Assembly: GCA_033064195.1 (NCBI GenBank)
Contig: JARBJD010000270.1
Coordinates: forward strand, 1-64,000
DNA: 64,000 nt
Source: Blattamonas nauphoetae
Taxonomy: Eukaryota > Preaxostyla > Oxymonadida
Direction: 5' to 3'
Part shown: positions 1-12,413 of the stretch, in pieces
Numbering within the stretch: the stretch's first letter is position 1
Layout: each line of letters opens with the position of its first letter
Program-made: the position numbers and the translations under genes
The notes under the pieces: generated by a model
Databases searched by the model: none
Told to the model about the DNA's origin: nothing
Seen by the model: only the letters and a program-made list of their open reading frames with translations

Positions 1-230
1 ACGGTGATGATGGGGAGGCGATGCACAGCGAACGGGCGATGGGAGGCGAAGAGCCAGAGCAATGATGATGGGAATCGAAGCACAGCAGACGAACGTGATG
101 GGGTGATGCACAACGAATGGAGTGATCACCAAATGATTCACTGCGACTGGGAGGCGATGGGATGCAAGTAGCGGCGCGATCAGACGAAATTGGGGACGAT
201 GAGCTGCAACTGAGCGTGCTCTCATCATTC
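1..230. repeat. Degenerate short repeats, non-coding
   Basis: The stretch contains imperfectly repeated phrases such as GCGATGGGAGGCGA and GATGCACAACGAATGG. No reading frame of interest is present. It may be a decayed minisatellite next to the transposon remnant that follows. Confidence 0.35.
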
Positions 231-1530
231 TAGATGGCCACGTCTCACGTTCGCAACCTGACCTTATGTCGTGGCTTGCTGCACATCAAATTGATGTTAT
301 AGTTCTCCCCTCACACTTCGGAGTTCCTTCAGCCATTGGATCAAGTTGTGAACAAAGAGTGGAAGAAAGCACTCAAGTCTGTCAGTATGCCGAAGGACAA
401 GAACGACCAATCACAACTGAACCAATTTATGAATAAGATTGATGGGGCGGTGACAAGAGCTCTCCAAGCTGACTACATCCGGAAAGGATTCGAGAAGTGT
501 GGTCTCATCCTTAGGTCTCCCACAAAATGCTGATGAGTCTACGAAATGTGGGGCAGACCTTTGAAGAGTGGAAACAGACAAACACTCTTCAAAAGTAGAT
601 GACGAGTTGAATGTGAACTCAGATGACGGACTTGACTGTAACTGGAAGAACCAAATCAAAGGGACCATCTCGATGAATGGGAATCGTTTACTGTAGAAAA
701 CGACAACTCGATCCCACCTTTGAAGCCCTCTGCATCGTTTCCGATCAGTGGGCATGTATTATCAGATCCATACTTCCTCCATCGTTGGTTCGAGCACAAC
801 GCTGCCCAAAACGGGTTGAAGAGGAGAGGGAAGTCGCTCGCCGCGCCAGAAATGAACGGAGGAGAGCGGCAACGTTTAGGAAGCTTGAGAAGCTCCAAGG
901 AAAACAAGTGAGAAGACCCCTCAACATGTGTCGCGAGAATTAAGAGTGATTCATGATGACAGCAGCGAGTCTTCAATTAGCCTCGGCCATGACGAAGAGT
1001 TCGATGATGTGGCCTTCATTCATGATCCGAATGAGAGTGATGATGACGATTCACTGTCTGGAGTTAACCGATGGGAGCGTTTCGGAATCTATTTCAAATC
1101 ATCTCAATCATCTCATGTCAGCAATCCACGGACGACTTCCTGGAAAAGGAAAACTCGTCCTCCAAGCTCATTCCAAACACAGACGCAAGTTCCCACCAGT
1201 AGGATATCGAATGACAGTCTCCGAGGACCACAGCAAAACTTTGTGGTTGATGCTGGGGATGATCCTTCTGGATTCCGACAGCGATTGATTTCGTACATCT
1301 CTCCTTCTCCTCATCAAATGCTTCCTCCTCAAACTCCGCATGTTGCTCTCTTCTTCGTCTCTTCCGATTTGAATGGAGCATTTGGCAGACTAGTCATGAG
1401 GTCAGAACATCGAACACCCGTTCAGCAGACTGGTTCTAATCTCCAATGTTGTTCTCGCTCTCAAACTCGGACTCAGTCTCGAGCGACTGTCGTCAACAGC
1501 TGTGATGCAGATGAAGATCCTGTCTCCTGA
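231..1530 (+). mobile_element. Decayed pogo-like (CENP-B/Tigger type) transposon 3' part, copy 1
   Basis: Translation from about 231 gives 'DGHVSRSQPDLMSWLAAHQ' followed by 'VIVLPSH'. After a frame change near 330 it gives 'QPLDQVVNKEWKKAL' and 'ALQADYIRKGFEKCGLIL'. This is the layout of the last third of a DDE_1 transposase: the second catalytic Asp in DGH, the PLD box, then the helical tail. A basic stretch 'RRARNERRRAATFRKLE' (about 830-890) and an acidic serine tail 'HDDSSESSISLGHDEEFDD' (about 948-1005) follow. The same basic-plus-acidic tail recurs on the minus strand at 29082-29570. At least one frameshift and several in-frame stops make it a fossil. The N-terminal half is not in the window. 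The frame at 928-1530 stays open beyond the recognisable tail without known similarity. Confidence 0.6.
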
Positions 1531-1919
1531 CTCGCGAATATCATGAACTATCATCTCCTCATCTGGTTCAGAAAGGAACAAAACCTCGATCACCTTGAGA
1601 TTGTGGGGCAGGAGGAACGGCGACTGCATGTTGTTCGAGTTGGAGGTGTCACCGGCAATGGAGAAGAAAGTGGTCATCGAGTGAGATATGGTGTTTGGAC
1701 AAACTCACTATTGATCACACAGCGGATTAAGGACTGACAACGAGGAAGAAAGTTGATAAAATCCACTGGAATCAGAAGCTGCACCATGTATACGTTCAAT
1801 TGACTACAATCCACTCACCCAGAAGTAGTTCACATTCGGGCTGTCGCTGGGCACTGATGCGAGTTTTCGAATGTTCTTGTCGCTTATGCCAGGAGGGCCT
1901 CGCATAATGGAAGTTTGAT
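1531..1919. other. Non-coding spacer before the satellite
   Basis: Only short unrecognised frames are present on either strand. No RNA gene or inverted repeat was seen. Confidence 0.4.
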
Positions 1920-4900
1920 GCCTCCTCCCCTCAACCGCATCGCAGAATTGATCGTTGTCCCTCCTCCCTCATCCGCATCGCAGAAATCAGGTTTGCTCCT
2001 TCTCCCTCATCCGCATCGCAGAAATCAGGTTTGCTCCCTCCTCCCTCAACCGCATCGCAGAAATCAGGTTTGTTCCCTCCTCCCCTCATCCGCATCGCAG
2101 AAATCAGGTTTGCTCCTCCTCCTCTCATCCGCATCGCAGAAATCTTGTTTGTTCCCTCCTCCCTCATCCGCATCGCAGAAATCAGGTTTGCTCCCTCCTC
2201 CCTCATCCGCATCGCAGAATTGATCGTTGTCCCTCCTCCCTCATCCGCATCGCAGAAATCAGGTTTGTTCCTCCTCCCCTCATCCGCATCGCAGAAATCA
2301 GGTTTGCTCCCTCCTCCCTCAACCGCATCGCAGAATTGATCGTTGTCCTCTCCCCTCATCCGCATCGCAGAAATCAGGTTTGTTCCCTCCTCCCTCATCC
2401 GCATCGCAGAAATCAGGTTTGTTCCCTCCTCCCTCATCCGCATCGCAGAAGACTTGTTTGTTCCCTCCTTCCCTCATCCGCATCGCAGAAATCAGGTTTG
2501 TTCCCTCCTCCCTCATCCGCATCGCAGAAATCAGGTTTGCTCCCTCCTCCTCATCCGCATCGCAGAAATCAGGTTTGTTCCCTCCTCCCTCATCCGCATC
2601 GCAGAAATCAGGTTTGCTCCCTCCTCCTCATCCGCATCGCAGAAGACTTGTTTGTTCCCTCCTTCCCTCATCCGCATCGCAGAAATCAGGTTTGCTCCCT
2701 CCTCCTCATCCGCATCGCAGAAAACTTGTTTGTTCCTCCTCCCCTCATCCGCATCGCAGAAATCAGGTTTGCTCCCTCCTCCTCTCATCCGCATCGCAGA
2801 AGACTTGTTTGTTCCCTCCTTCCCTCATCCGCATCGCAGAAATCAGGTTTGCTCCCTCCTCCTCTCATCCGCATCGCAGAAGACTTGTTTGTTCCCTCCT
2901 TCCCTCATCCGCATCGCAGAAATCAGGTTTGCTCCCTCCTCCCTCTCATCCGCATCGCAGAAATCTTGTTTGTTCCCTCCTCCCCTCATCCGCATCGCAG
3001 AAATCAGGTTTGTTCCCTCCTCCCTCATCCGCATCGCAGAAATCAGGTTTGCTCCCTCCTCCTCTCATCCGCATCGCAGAAATCAGGTTTGTTCCCTCCT
3101 CCCCTCATCCGCATCGCAGAAATCAGGTTTGCTCCCTCCTCCTCTCATCCGCATCGCAGAAGACTTGTTTGTTCCCTCCTTCCCTCATCCGCATCGCAGA
3201 AATCAGGTTTGTTCCCTCCTCCCCTCATCCGCATCGCAGAAATCAGGTTTGCTCCCTCCTCCTCTCATCCGCATCGCAGAAATCAGGTTTGTTCCCTCCT
3301 CCCCTCATCCGCATCGCAGAAATCAGGTTTGCTCCCTCCTCCTCTCATCCGCATCGCAGAAGACTTGTTTGTTCCCTCCTTCCCTCATCCGCATCGCAGA
3401 AATCAGGTTTGCTCCCTCCTCCTCTCATCCGCATCGCAGAAAACTTGTTTGTTCCTCCTCCCTCATCCGCATCGCAGAAATCAGGTTTGCTCCCTCCTCC
3501 TCTCATCCGCATCGCAGAAGACTTGTTTGTTCCTCCTTCCCTCATCCGCATCGCAGAAATCAGGTTTGCTCCCTCCTCCTCTCATCCGCATCGCAGAAGA
3601 CTTGTTTGTTCCCTCCTTCCCTCATCCGCATCGCAGAAATCAGGTTTGCTCCTCCTCCTCATCCGCATCGCAGAAATCTTGTTTGTTCCCTCCTCCCTCA
3701 TCCGCATCGCAGAAATCAGGTTTGTTCCTCCTCCCCTCATCCGCATCGCAGAAATCAGGTTTGCTCCCTCCTCCTCTCATCCGCATCGCAGAAGACTTGT
3801 TTGTTCCCTCCTTCCCTCATCCGCATCGCAGAAATCAGGTTTGCTCCTCCTCCTCTCATCCGCATCGCAGAAAACTTGTTTGTTCCCTCCTCCCTCATCC
3901 GCATCGCAGAAATCAGGTTTGCTCCCTCCTCCTCATCCGCATCGCAGAAATCTTGTTTGTTCCCTCCTCCCTCATCCGCATCGCAGAAATCAGGTTTGCT
4001 CCCTCCTCCCCTCATCCGCATCGCAGAATTGATCGTTGTCCCTCCTCCCCTCATCCGCATCGCAGAAATCAGGTTTGTTCCCTCCTCCCCTCATCCGCAT
4101 CGCAGAAATCTTGTTTGTTCCCTCCTCCCCTCATCCGCATCGCAGAAATCAGGTTTGCTCCCTCCTCCCCTCAACCGCATCGCAGAAATCAGGTTTGTTC
4201 CCTCCTCCTCTCATCCGCATCGCAGAAATCTTGTTTGTTCCCTCCTCCCCTCATCCGCATCGCAGAAGACTTGTTTGTTCCCTCCTTCCCTCATCCGCAT
4301 CGCAGAAATCAGGTTTGCTCCCTCCTCCTCTCATCCGCATCGCAGAAATCAGGTTTGCTCCCTCCTCCCCTCATCCGCATCGCAGAAATCTTGTTTGTTC
4401 CCTCCTCCTCTCATCCGCATCGCAGAAATCTTGTTTGTTCCCTCCTCCCCTCATCCGCATCGCAGAAGACTTGTTTGTTCCCTCCTTCCCTCATCCGCAT
4501 CGCAGAAATCAGGTTTGCTCCCTCCTCCTCTCATCCGCATCGCAGAAATCAGGTTTGCTCCCTCCTCCCCTCAACCGCATCGCAGAAATCAGGTTTGTTC
4601 CCTCCTCCTCTCATCCGCATCGCAGAAATCTTGTTTGTTCCCTCCTTCCCTCATCCGCATCGCAGAAATCAGGTTTGCTCCCTCCTCCCCTCAACCGCAT
4701 CGCAGAAATCAGGTTTGCTCCCTCCTCCTCTCATCCGCATCGCAGAAATCTTGTTTGTTCCCTCCTTCCCTCATCCGCATCGCAGAAATCAGGTTTGCTC
4801 CCTCCTTCCCTCATCCGCATCGCAGAAATCAGGTTTGCTCCCTCCTCCCTCTCATCCGCATCGCAGAAATCAGGTTTGCTCCCTCCTCCCCTCATCCGCA

Positions 4901-6905
4901 TCGCAGAAGACTTGTTTGTTCCCTCCTTCCCTCATCCGCATCGCAGAAATCAGGTTTGCTCCCTCCTCCCCTCATCCGCATCGCAGAAGACTTGTTTGTT
5001 CCCTCCTTCCCTCATCCGCATCGCAGAAATCAGGTTTGTTCCCTCCTCCTCTCATCCGCATCGCAGAAATCTTGTTTGTTCCCTCCTTCCCTCATCCGCA
5101 TCGCAGAAATCAGGTTTGCTCCCTCCTTCCCTCATCCGCATCGCAGAAATCAGGTTTGCTCCTCCTCCTCTCATCCGCATCGCAGAAATCAGGTTTGCTC
5201 CTCCTCCCTCATCCGCATCGCAGAAATCAGGTTTGCTCCTCCTCCTCTCATCCGCATCGCAGAAATCAGGTTTGCTCCCTCCTCCTCTCATCCGCATCGC
5301 AGAAATCAGGTTTGCTCCCTCCTTCCCTCATCCGCATCGCAGAAATCAGGTTTGCTCCCTCCTCCTCTCATCCGCATCGCAGAAATCAGGTTTGCTCCCT
5401 CCTCCCCTCATCCGCATCGCAGAAATCAGGTTTGCTCCCTCCTCCCCTCATCCGCATCGCAGAAATCAGGTTTGCTCCCTCCTCCTCTCATCCGCATCGC
5501 AGAAATCAGGTTTGCTCCCTCCTCCTCTCATCCGCATCGCAGAAATCAGGTTTGCTCCCTCCTCCTCTCATCCGCATCGCAGAAATCAGGTTTGCTCCCT
5601 CCTCCCCTCATCCGCATCGCAGAAATCAGGTTTGCTCCCTCCTCCTCTCATCCGCATCGCAGAAATCAGGTTTGCTCCCTCCTCCTCTCATCCGCATCGC
5701 AGAAATCAGGTTTGCTCCCTCCTTCCCTCATCCGCATCGCAGAAATCAGGTTTGCTCCCTCCTCCTCTCATCCGCATCGCAGAAATCAGGTTTGCTCCCT
5801 CCTCCCCTCATCCGCATCGCAGAAGACTTGTTTGTTCCCTCCTTCCCTCATCCGCATCGCAGAAATCAGGTTTGCTCCCTCCTCCCCTCATCCGCATCGC
5901 AGAAGACTTGTTTGTTCCCTCCTTCCCTCATCCGCATCGCAGAAATCAGGTTTGTTCCCTCCTCCTCTCATCCGCATCGCAGAAATCTTGTTTGTTCCCT
6001 CCTTCCCTCATCCGCATCGCAGAAATCAGGTTTGCTCCCTCCTTCCCTCATCCGCATCGCAGAAATCAGGTTTGCTCCCTCCTCCTCTCATCCGCATCGC
6101 AGAAATCAGGTTTGCTCCCTCCTCCCCTCATCCGCATCGCAGAAGACTTGTTTGTTCCCTCCTTCCCTCATCCGCATCGCAGAAATCAGGTTTGCTCCCT
6201 CCTCCCCTCATCCGCATCGCAGAAATCAGGTTTGCTCCCTCCTCCCCTCAACCGCATCGCAGAATTGATCGTTGTCCCTCCTCCCCTCATCCGCATCGCA
6301 GAAATCAGGTTTGTTCCCTCCTCCCCTCATCCGCATCGCAGAAGACTTGTTTGTTCCCTCCTTCCCTCATCCGCATCGCAGAAATCAGGTTTGCTCCCTC
6401 CTCCCCTCATCCGCATCGCAGAAGACTTGTTTGTTCCCTCCTTCCCTCATCCGCATCGCAGAATTGATCGTTGTCCCTCCTCCCCTCATCCGCATCGCAG
6501 AAATCAGGTTTGTTCCCTCCTCCCCTCATCCGCATCGCAGAAGACTTGTTTGTTCCCTCCTTCCCTCATCCGCATCGCAGAATTGATCGTTGTCCCTCCT
6601 CCCCTCATCCGCATCGCAGAAATCAGGTTTGCTCCCTCCTCCCCTCATCCGCATCGCAGAAATCAGGTTTGTTCCCTCCTCCTCTCATCCGCATCGCAGA
6701 AATCAGGTTTGCTCCCTCCTCCCCTCATCCGCATCGCAGAAGACTTGTTTGTTCCCTCCTTCCCTCATCCGCATCGCAGAATTGATCGTTGTCCCTCCTC
6801 CCCTCATCCGCATCGCAGAAATCAGGTTTGTTCCCTCCTCCCCTCATCCGCATCGCACAAATCAGGTTTGTTCCCTCCTCCCCTCATCCGCATCGCTGGA
6901 ATCTT
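1920..6905. repeat. 40-bp satellite array, about 120 copies
   Basis: The unit has a constant half, CTCATCCGCATCGCAGAA, and a variable half. The commonest variable half is ATCAGGTTTGCTCCCTCCTC. Others read GACTTGTTTGTTCCC, ATCTTGTTTGTTCCC and TTGATCGTTGTCCC. The GACTTG type is nearly always followed by CCTTCCCTCATCC rather than CCTCC(C/T)CTC, so variants are linked across the unit. Period is 40 bp with 38-41 bp indels. Because 40 is not a multiple of three and the plus strand of the unit has no stop, all three plus frames stay open for kilobases; only the TTGATC type adds a TGA. These frames are not genes. The TTGATC type lies mostly near the edges (about 1947, 2217, 2333, then 6262, 6459, 6580, 6780), with one central copy near 4026. 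The last units (6850-6960) decay. Confidence 0.95.
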
Positions 6906-7392
6906 CTTTCTTCCCTCCCTTCCTTCTCCGCCTCGCCAGATTAAAGTTTGTTCCCGAACTGACCTCCATCACCTCCCTCCTCTGCTCTCCTCCCAAACCT
7001 TCCCCAGATCAAATCCACTGCTGAGCCATGTTTCGGCAATCCGTTTCATCTTGATCCATCGTGTCAATCTGACACTTGACTTGATTGACATGTGCCGAGA
7101 TCAAGCTCATTCCCTGTGTCGCTGGATTCATTTTGATGGTTCCTGATCGATGTTCCCATTTTTGAATATCATTTCTCAAAATTGTGTTGAATCTATTGAA
7201 GATAGTTAGGTTGAATTCACATTGTGCATAATATCCAATCTTTAAGAGCCAATCTTCCTTCTTTTTCCCGATGATTTTTGATCTGACCCATAAACTGAAC
7301 ACACAACCAGTTTAGCAGGTTTTTCTCGGGAAGGAGGACTTTTTTAACTCTATCATTTCACACAGTTCATATTCACCACATCCTCTATCGTT
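6906..7392. other. Satellite edge and unannotated spacer
   Basis: Degenerate satellite units fade out by about 6960. The rest has short open frames without recognisable similarity and no clear inverted repeats. Confidence 0.4.
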
Positions 7393-8046
7393 TCAAAGAA
7401 AATGCCGAATTAGTGACACCGGACTAATTGGTGACACTACTATAAATGGCACTGCTAATAGTGGCGTCACCAATACGTTCCATGTCAACAATTCGTGCTT
7501 TTTTCTGGAATGATCACTTTTAGTCAAACTAAGAAAAAAATAAAATTTTAGAATTTTCTTCCCACTGGATCCCAAAAAATCCTCACAATAGCTCTTTTCA
7601 ACCACTTTTTTCATGTGTTCTCGTCATAACTTCACAACCTGTGAACCGATTTTGATGAAATTTTCCACTGAAACGTTTGTTTGGTGAAATGAACATTTTG
7701 AAAAAATTGGAAAAAATCATGGGTATCTGGGACGATATGAAAAAGGCTGTTTTTCGCCCAGAAAAATATCATGGGAAAAATTTTTATTTTTGAGTATCTT
7801 TTATCGATATGTTTACGAAATAATGCTTTTTCTTCGGTCTCAAACGGATGTCTGGATATGGAAAAATGATCGTCGAAAGTTTGGAAAATGTGTGGCGTTT
7901 CGCTGTATAACGTGTTTTGAGGTTTTCTCAGGATCCAGTGGGAAGAAAATTCTAAAATTTTATTTTTTTCTTAGTTTGACCAAAAGTGAAAATTCCAGAA
8001 AAAAGCACGAATTGTTGACATCGAACGTATTGGTGACACCACTATA
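7393..8046. mobile_element. Palindromic non-autonomous DNA element, family A copy 1
   Basis: The outer arm at about 7458-7580 reads ATAGTGGCGTCACCAATACG and continues through CAACAATTCGTGC to TTCTTCCCACTGGATCC. It reappears inverted at about 7930-8046, ending TATTGGTGACACCACTATA. The centre holds TTTTGAGTATCTTTTATCGA, shared with copies at 28258-28700 and 32012-32600. A partial second end, also finishing GGTGACACTACTATAAA, lies at 7426-7442 just outside the left arm. No transposase is encoded. The element directly abuts the open left end of the Polinton at about 8047, so it probably inserted there or marks a rearrangement. Superfamily is undetermined; no convincing target duplication was found. 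Confidence 0.7.
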
Positions 8047-8436
8047 AAACCAGTCAAGGAAAGAATTCAAGAAATTCGAGATCTCTTTCCGAATGCACAA
8101 TTTCAATTTAGTGATGGTCGAACGTATATTCCAGACAGCAAAAATTATCAACATCATCGTTCATTTCTTCTGAATATGCTTCAACACACAGATCTCGAGT
8201 TTCCACATCCAACAAAGAATCTCGATCTCAATCTCATTCCAGATTTTATTGAACAAGTGAAACTTCGACAACAGATGGCGTCAGAAGATCGACTCGCTCA
8301 CCGAATGATTGTCGAGAACATGAAAGCAAATCCAAGAGTGAACAAAGATGAACTGAAAAAGCAAGTGTTCAGAATGACATGGAAACTGAAATCAATTGAA
8401 GAGAAACTGATGGATCATTGGATGAAGAATCTGTAA
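8047..8436 (+). other. Polinton left-end open frame, unknown product
   Basis: The frame is open from the family A border and ends about 25 bp before the polymerase region. The product is charged and helical, with 'MASEDRLAHRMIVENMKANP' and a Lys/Glu-rich tail. I do not recognise a domain. It may be the end of a gene whose start is lost, or part of the polymerase locus. Confidence 0.45.
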
Positions 8437-8460
8437 ATCATTCAAAAGAAAAATGAACAG

Positions 8461-11400
8461 ATGGAAAAGAGAGAAGTGCAGACATTCGATGGATTTGAAG
8501 AATGTATACTACTTGCTGAACCACGTGACAAAGCAGCATTCAATTCTTGTCTCATGGATGCACGAAGGATGTTCAAAAAGAATGAAGTCGAGAAGGTTGA
8601 AGATAATGGAAAACCATATCAGTTGTACTTCCACAATCATCTGAAGAATGTCGAGGAAATCACAACCTTCATCAAAGCAGTGTTCGACAAAGAGAAGGAT
8701 CATCCCTTCAAGATCAGTCTTGACTTTGGAAAGATTATTGAGAGGAAAGATAAAGATGAGACAACCTACAAAGACTTCAGACCAGAATTGGAGAACACAT
8801 CAAAGAGTTTCCCAACGGTGATCAGAAGTTCAGGAGACATCAATGAGTATTCGAAGTATGCAATCAATCTTATCAAAGAATCTCAAGAGAGAACACTGAT
8901 GGATACGAAGACAATGTACATAGCATTCCACTCCATTCTGGTTGCAGTCTATCGATTCCCAGTTGCAGGAAAAGCAAATGCGATTCTCACTGAACACATC
9001 AAAACGAGAAACGTTCGGTACATCGATTCTGAGTTCAACATCTGCTTCTTTCAATCATTGTCATTCCTCACCCTTCCTGAGGTTCCTGGTAAGAAGATAT
9101 CAATCAATATGAGAAACGTTGAAGCAAAACGATTGTTCGCTGTGCATAAGAAGCTGACCCATCTCAAACCACATCAACTTACTGAGCACTTGCGAAAATA
9201 TCCTGGATTTGATATTGCATGTGATATGGAGACAGTCATGCAAGAATTTAACATCACAGTTCACATTTATGAATTTGACGAAGACAAGAAGCGCTATTTC
9301 CTAAGTCAATCGTATGTCAACGAAAATGATGATGCTCGTGTTCTCCCACTTCTGATGATTCCACTCACTGCAACTCTCGTTCATGTCATGTTCATTGTTG
9401 ATCCTGAGAAAATCACTGGATATAAACTCTGTCCGTATTGTCAGTCAAGAGGATTCCAAGTCAAGGATTCTCACTTCAAGACATACTACGAGAAGCATCT
9501 CAAAGAGTGCAAAGAGCTTGATGGAAAACACGTGAAGAAGATCTCACTTGAGAAAACACCACGACCATATGTTCCACACATCCTCAACAACAGAACGTAT
9601 GAATTTCTGATGGCACACAAAAGACAAGACGAATTCAAACCAACGCAGTACTACATCACTTACGATTTCGAAACGATGGAAGATCTCATTCTTGACAATC
9701 TATTCTCTGATGATAATACTCAATTGATCTCACATCTAAAACCCTTGTCAGTTGCATCAGCAATCAAAACAAAATCAGGAGTGAAGTCACTCTACTTTGA
9801 TCTTCGAGATGGAAAGGACTTTGTGAAGCAATGGATCAGAGAACTCTTCAAATATGCTGAGACAGTTCGAGAGAACAACCTCTATGAGGATCCTGAAATA
9901 CCATCACAGAATGAAGTCAGTGTGATTGGATTCAACAGTTCTAGATTCGACATCAATCTCATCTTTCGTGATCTCGTTGACAAGGATTGGAAAGTGGTGA
10001 GCTTTCTTGGATCCACAACAAAGTACAAACAAGTACTGATCCGACATGAGAAGACACAACAGGTTCTTCGCTTTATTGACATGATGTCGTATACCGGACC
10101 AATGACTTTGGATAATGCAGTCAAAGCCTTTGGAGGAAACACTACACTCCAGAAATCATTCTTTGCGTACGAATCATTTGATTCATCAGACTACGACACA
10201 GTACTGAGCAAACAAGAACCATTCTCTAAATATGAATTCTATTCGAGTCTGAACAACAGTGAAATGTCCGACCCAGATTACCAAATGTACCTTGATGATT
10301 GGAACAAACAAGGATTCAAGAACCGTTGGGAATACCTCAAGTTCTACAACATCAGAGACGTCGAATGCATGATTGCACCACTAGACACGTTAATCAATTT
10401 GAACTTCCAGTACAAAGTGGATATGTTGCACAATCTCTCATTGTCAGCGAATGCTTCAGCAATCAAGTATGCTTGTGCGTATGAGGATTTCGATATCGAT
10501 GATGATTTCAATGGAGTGGATCAATCTGGTGAAATAAAAATCACCAAGCAATACTGGAAATACAAGGTTGCATCATACATTTATCAAGACTAGAAAGCAC
10601 ATCGCAGCACTGATAAAAATGTCACTGAAGCAGATTACGATTGGTTTGTTCAACAGTGCAAGAGAGTGTGCTACATCTGCAAGAGTCACTTCTCACAAGC
10701 AGTTCGACCAACACTGGATAGAATCGACAATTCGAAAGGACATTCAAAAGAGAACGTTAAGATCTGCTGTGACTACTGCAACACATACAAGTCAGACAAA
10801 GATGAACATCTCACAAGATTGAGAATTCAACTGAAGAAGTACTGTATCTGGAAATCATTACCTATGACTCTGACACATGAGCAGACCGACCATAAACTGA
10901 GAGCAGCAGTGACTGGTGGATTATCGAATGTTCAACATCGACAGAACATCAAAGACGTGACACCAATCAATCACTTCTCTTTTGAAGATGGTGTTGTCAA
11001 ATCAACCGATACTGAACACATCATGACTCATGTCTGTGGTGTTGACTTTAATTCCCTCTATCCAAGTGCTTTCTCATCAATCAAGAACAAGAACAATCCA
11101 TACACGAAACACAGAATGTACATGCCAGGACGATGCTTATTCACCGCAACAGGAGATAAAGAATGTCGAAAGATTATCGAAGACAAGAATCAGAAGACAT
11201 TGTTCGTTGCAGAACTGAAGGGGCACATCGATGAAAAGTACATTCATGATTTCATTCACTTCCCACCAATCTTCAGGAACATCATTGTCAATACGACTGA
11301 AGAAAACATTGGAGAGAAGACTTGTTCGTTGATGAAGAAACATGGATTGAAGACTGATGACAAACAACGGAAGCTGACACAACTCTTGAGTACACACGAT

Positions 11401-12390
11401 CAGTATATGTTCTTTTCGACATACTATCTGTGGTTCCTCATCGACTATTGCCACTTCATTGTGGACGAAGTCCGGAGTGTGATGGTGTTCTCGAGACACG
11501 CTGGATTTGAACCATTTGTGACTTCATTTATGAATGACAGAATAGAAGCAATGAAGGTTGGAAACAAAGGAAAAGAACAGTTCTGTAAGACCAACTTGAA
11601 TGGGAGTTACGGATACGATGGAATGAACACTGAGAAGTACAACTCAATCACAATCTGCAATGAGAAGAGAACATACTTGAAACAGATGATGAAAGGATTT
11701 GTGGCGACTAGAGAGATCAATGAGGACAACTACATTGTGATTGAAGACAGAGAGAAAGCATCATGTAAGACCTGTCTGCAAGAAGCAGTATTCACACTCG
11801 ATAATGCCAAGTTCTGGTATCTGAATTTCATCTACAACTTCATGTACAAGTGCCTAGACATGAACAAGATCCACTTCTGTGAGGGAGACACTGACTCTGC
11901 TTACTGGGCAATCTCAGGGAATCCAAATGCTGGAATTCATCAACAATTTGAACACGTGATTGCTGACAAGGAATTCTATGATGCACACAAATTTGAATGG
12001 TTTCCCAATCCTGAAAAAGGAGTTGATGATGAGAAGAAACTGTTAGGACTAGCAATTGAGAAGGAAGGTGAACAGATGATCTGCCTTGCACCAAAGTGTT
12101 ACTCTCTCGATGAGAAATGCAAGATCAAAGGAGTGTCTCTGAAGAAAACAAATATCACGAGTGACGATTATGTGAAGTGTCTGAATGGAGAGAAAACTGT
12201 GACTACAACACTGAACTTCTAGACGAGAAGAATCGTGAGCGAAGATGACAGCAATGGATTTGAGATAGCGAAAATACAACAGCAGAAACTCAGTCTCAGT
12301 GGAATTCATCTGAAGGCAATCGTACTTGAAAATGAATCGTGTCCTCCATTCATTCATGGACTGAAAGCAACTGAGTATATTATTGAATAA
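8461..12390 (+). pseudogene. polB: Polinton protein-primed family B DNA polymerase region
   Basis: The region encodes the replicative polymerase that Polintons use for self-synthesis. Seen in order: a long N-terminal part; an exonuclease-like block with 'YDFETM' near 9660; a Cys-rich cluster (CYIC, then 'PTLDRIDNSKGHS', then CCDYCN) near 10665-10790 that resembles an HNH/zinc nuclease module; polymerase motif A 'DFNSLYPS' near 11043; the motif B region 'KTNLNGSYGYDG' near 11590; motif C 'GDTDSAY' near 11885. Total coding potential of about 1300 residues is typical of Polinton polymerases. The ATG at 8461 begins the recognised frame. Codon use matches the other Polinton genes. The locus is counted among the broken parts of the element. 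Confidence 0.88.
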
Positions 12391-12396
12391 ACACAA

Positions 12397-12413
12397 ACTT
12401 TATTTTTGAATAA
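12397..12413 (+). promoter_or_regulatory. T-rich start element
   Basis: ACTTTATTTTTGAATAA directly precedes the ATG at 12414. It is a variant of the signal seen before most genes of this Polinton. Confidence 0.55.

Noticed and set aside
1920-6905. CRISPR-like look (constant half plus variable half)
   Set aside because: The variable part has only about four types and no unique spacers, the constant part is 18 bp, and the genome is eukaryotic. It is a satellite.
1955-7146. Open frames of 1000-1400 codons on the plus strand
   Set aside because: They come from the 40-bp satellite, which lacks plus-strand stops; all three frames are open together and the proteins are trivial repeats.
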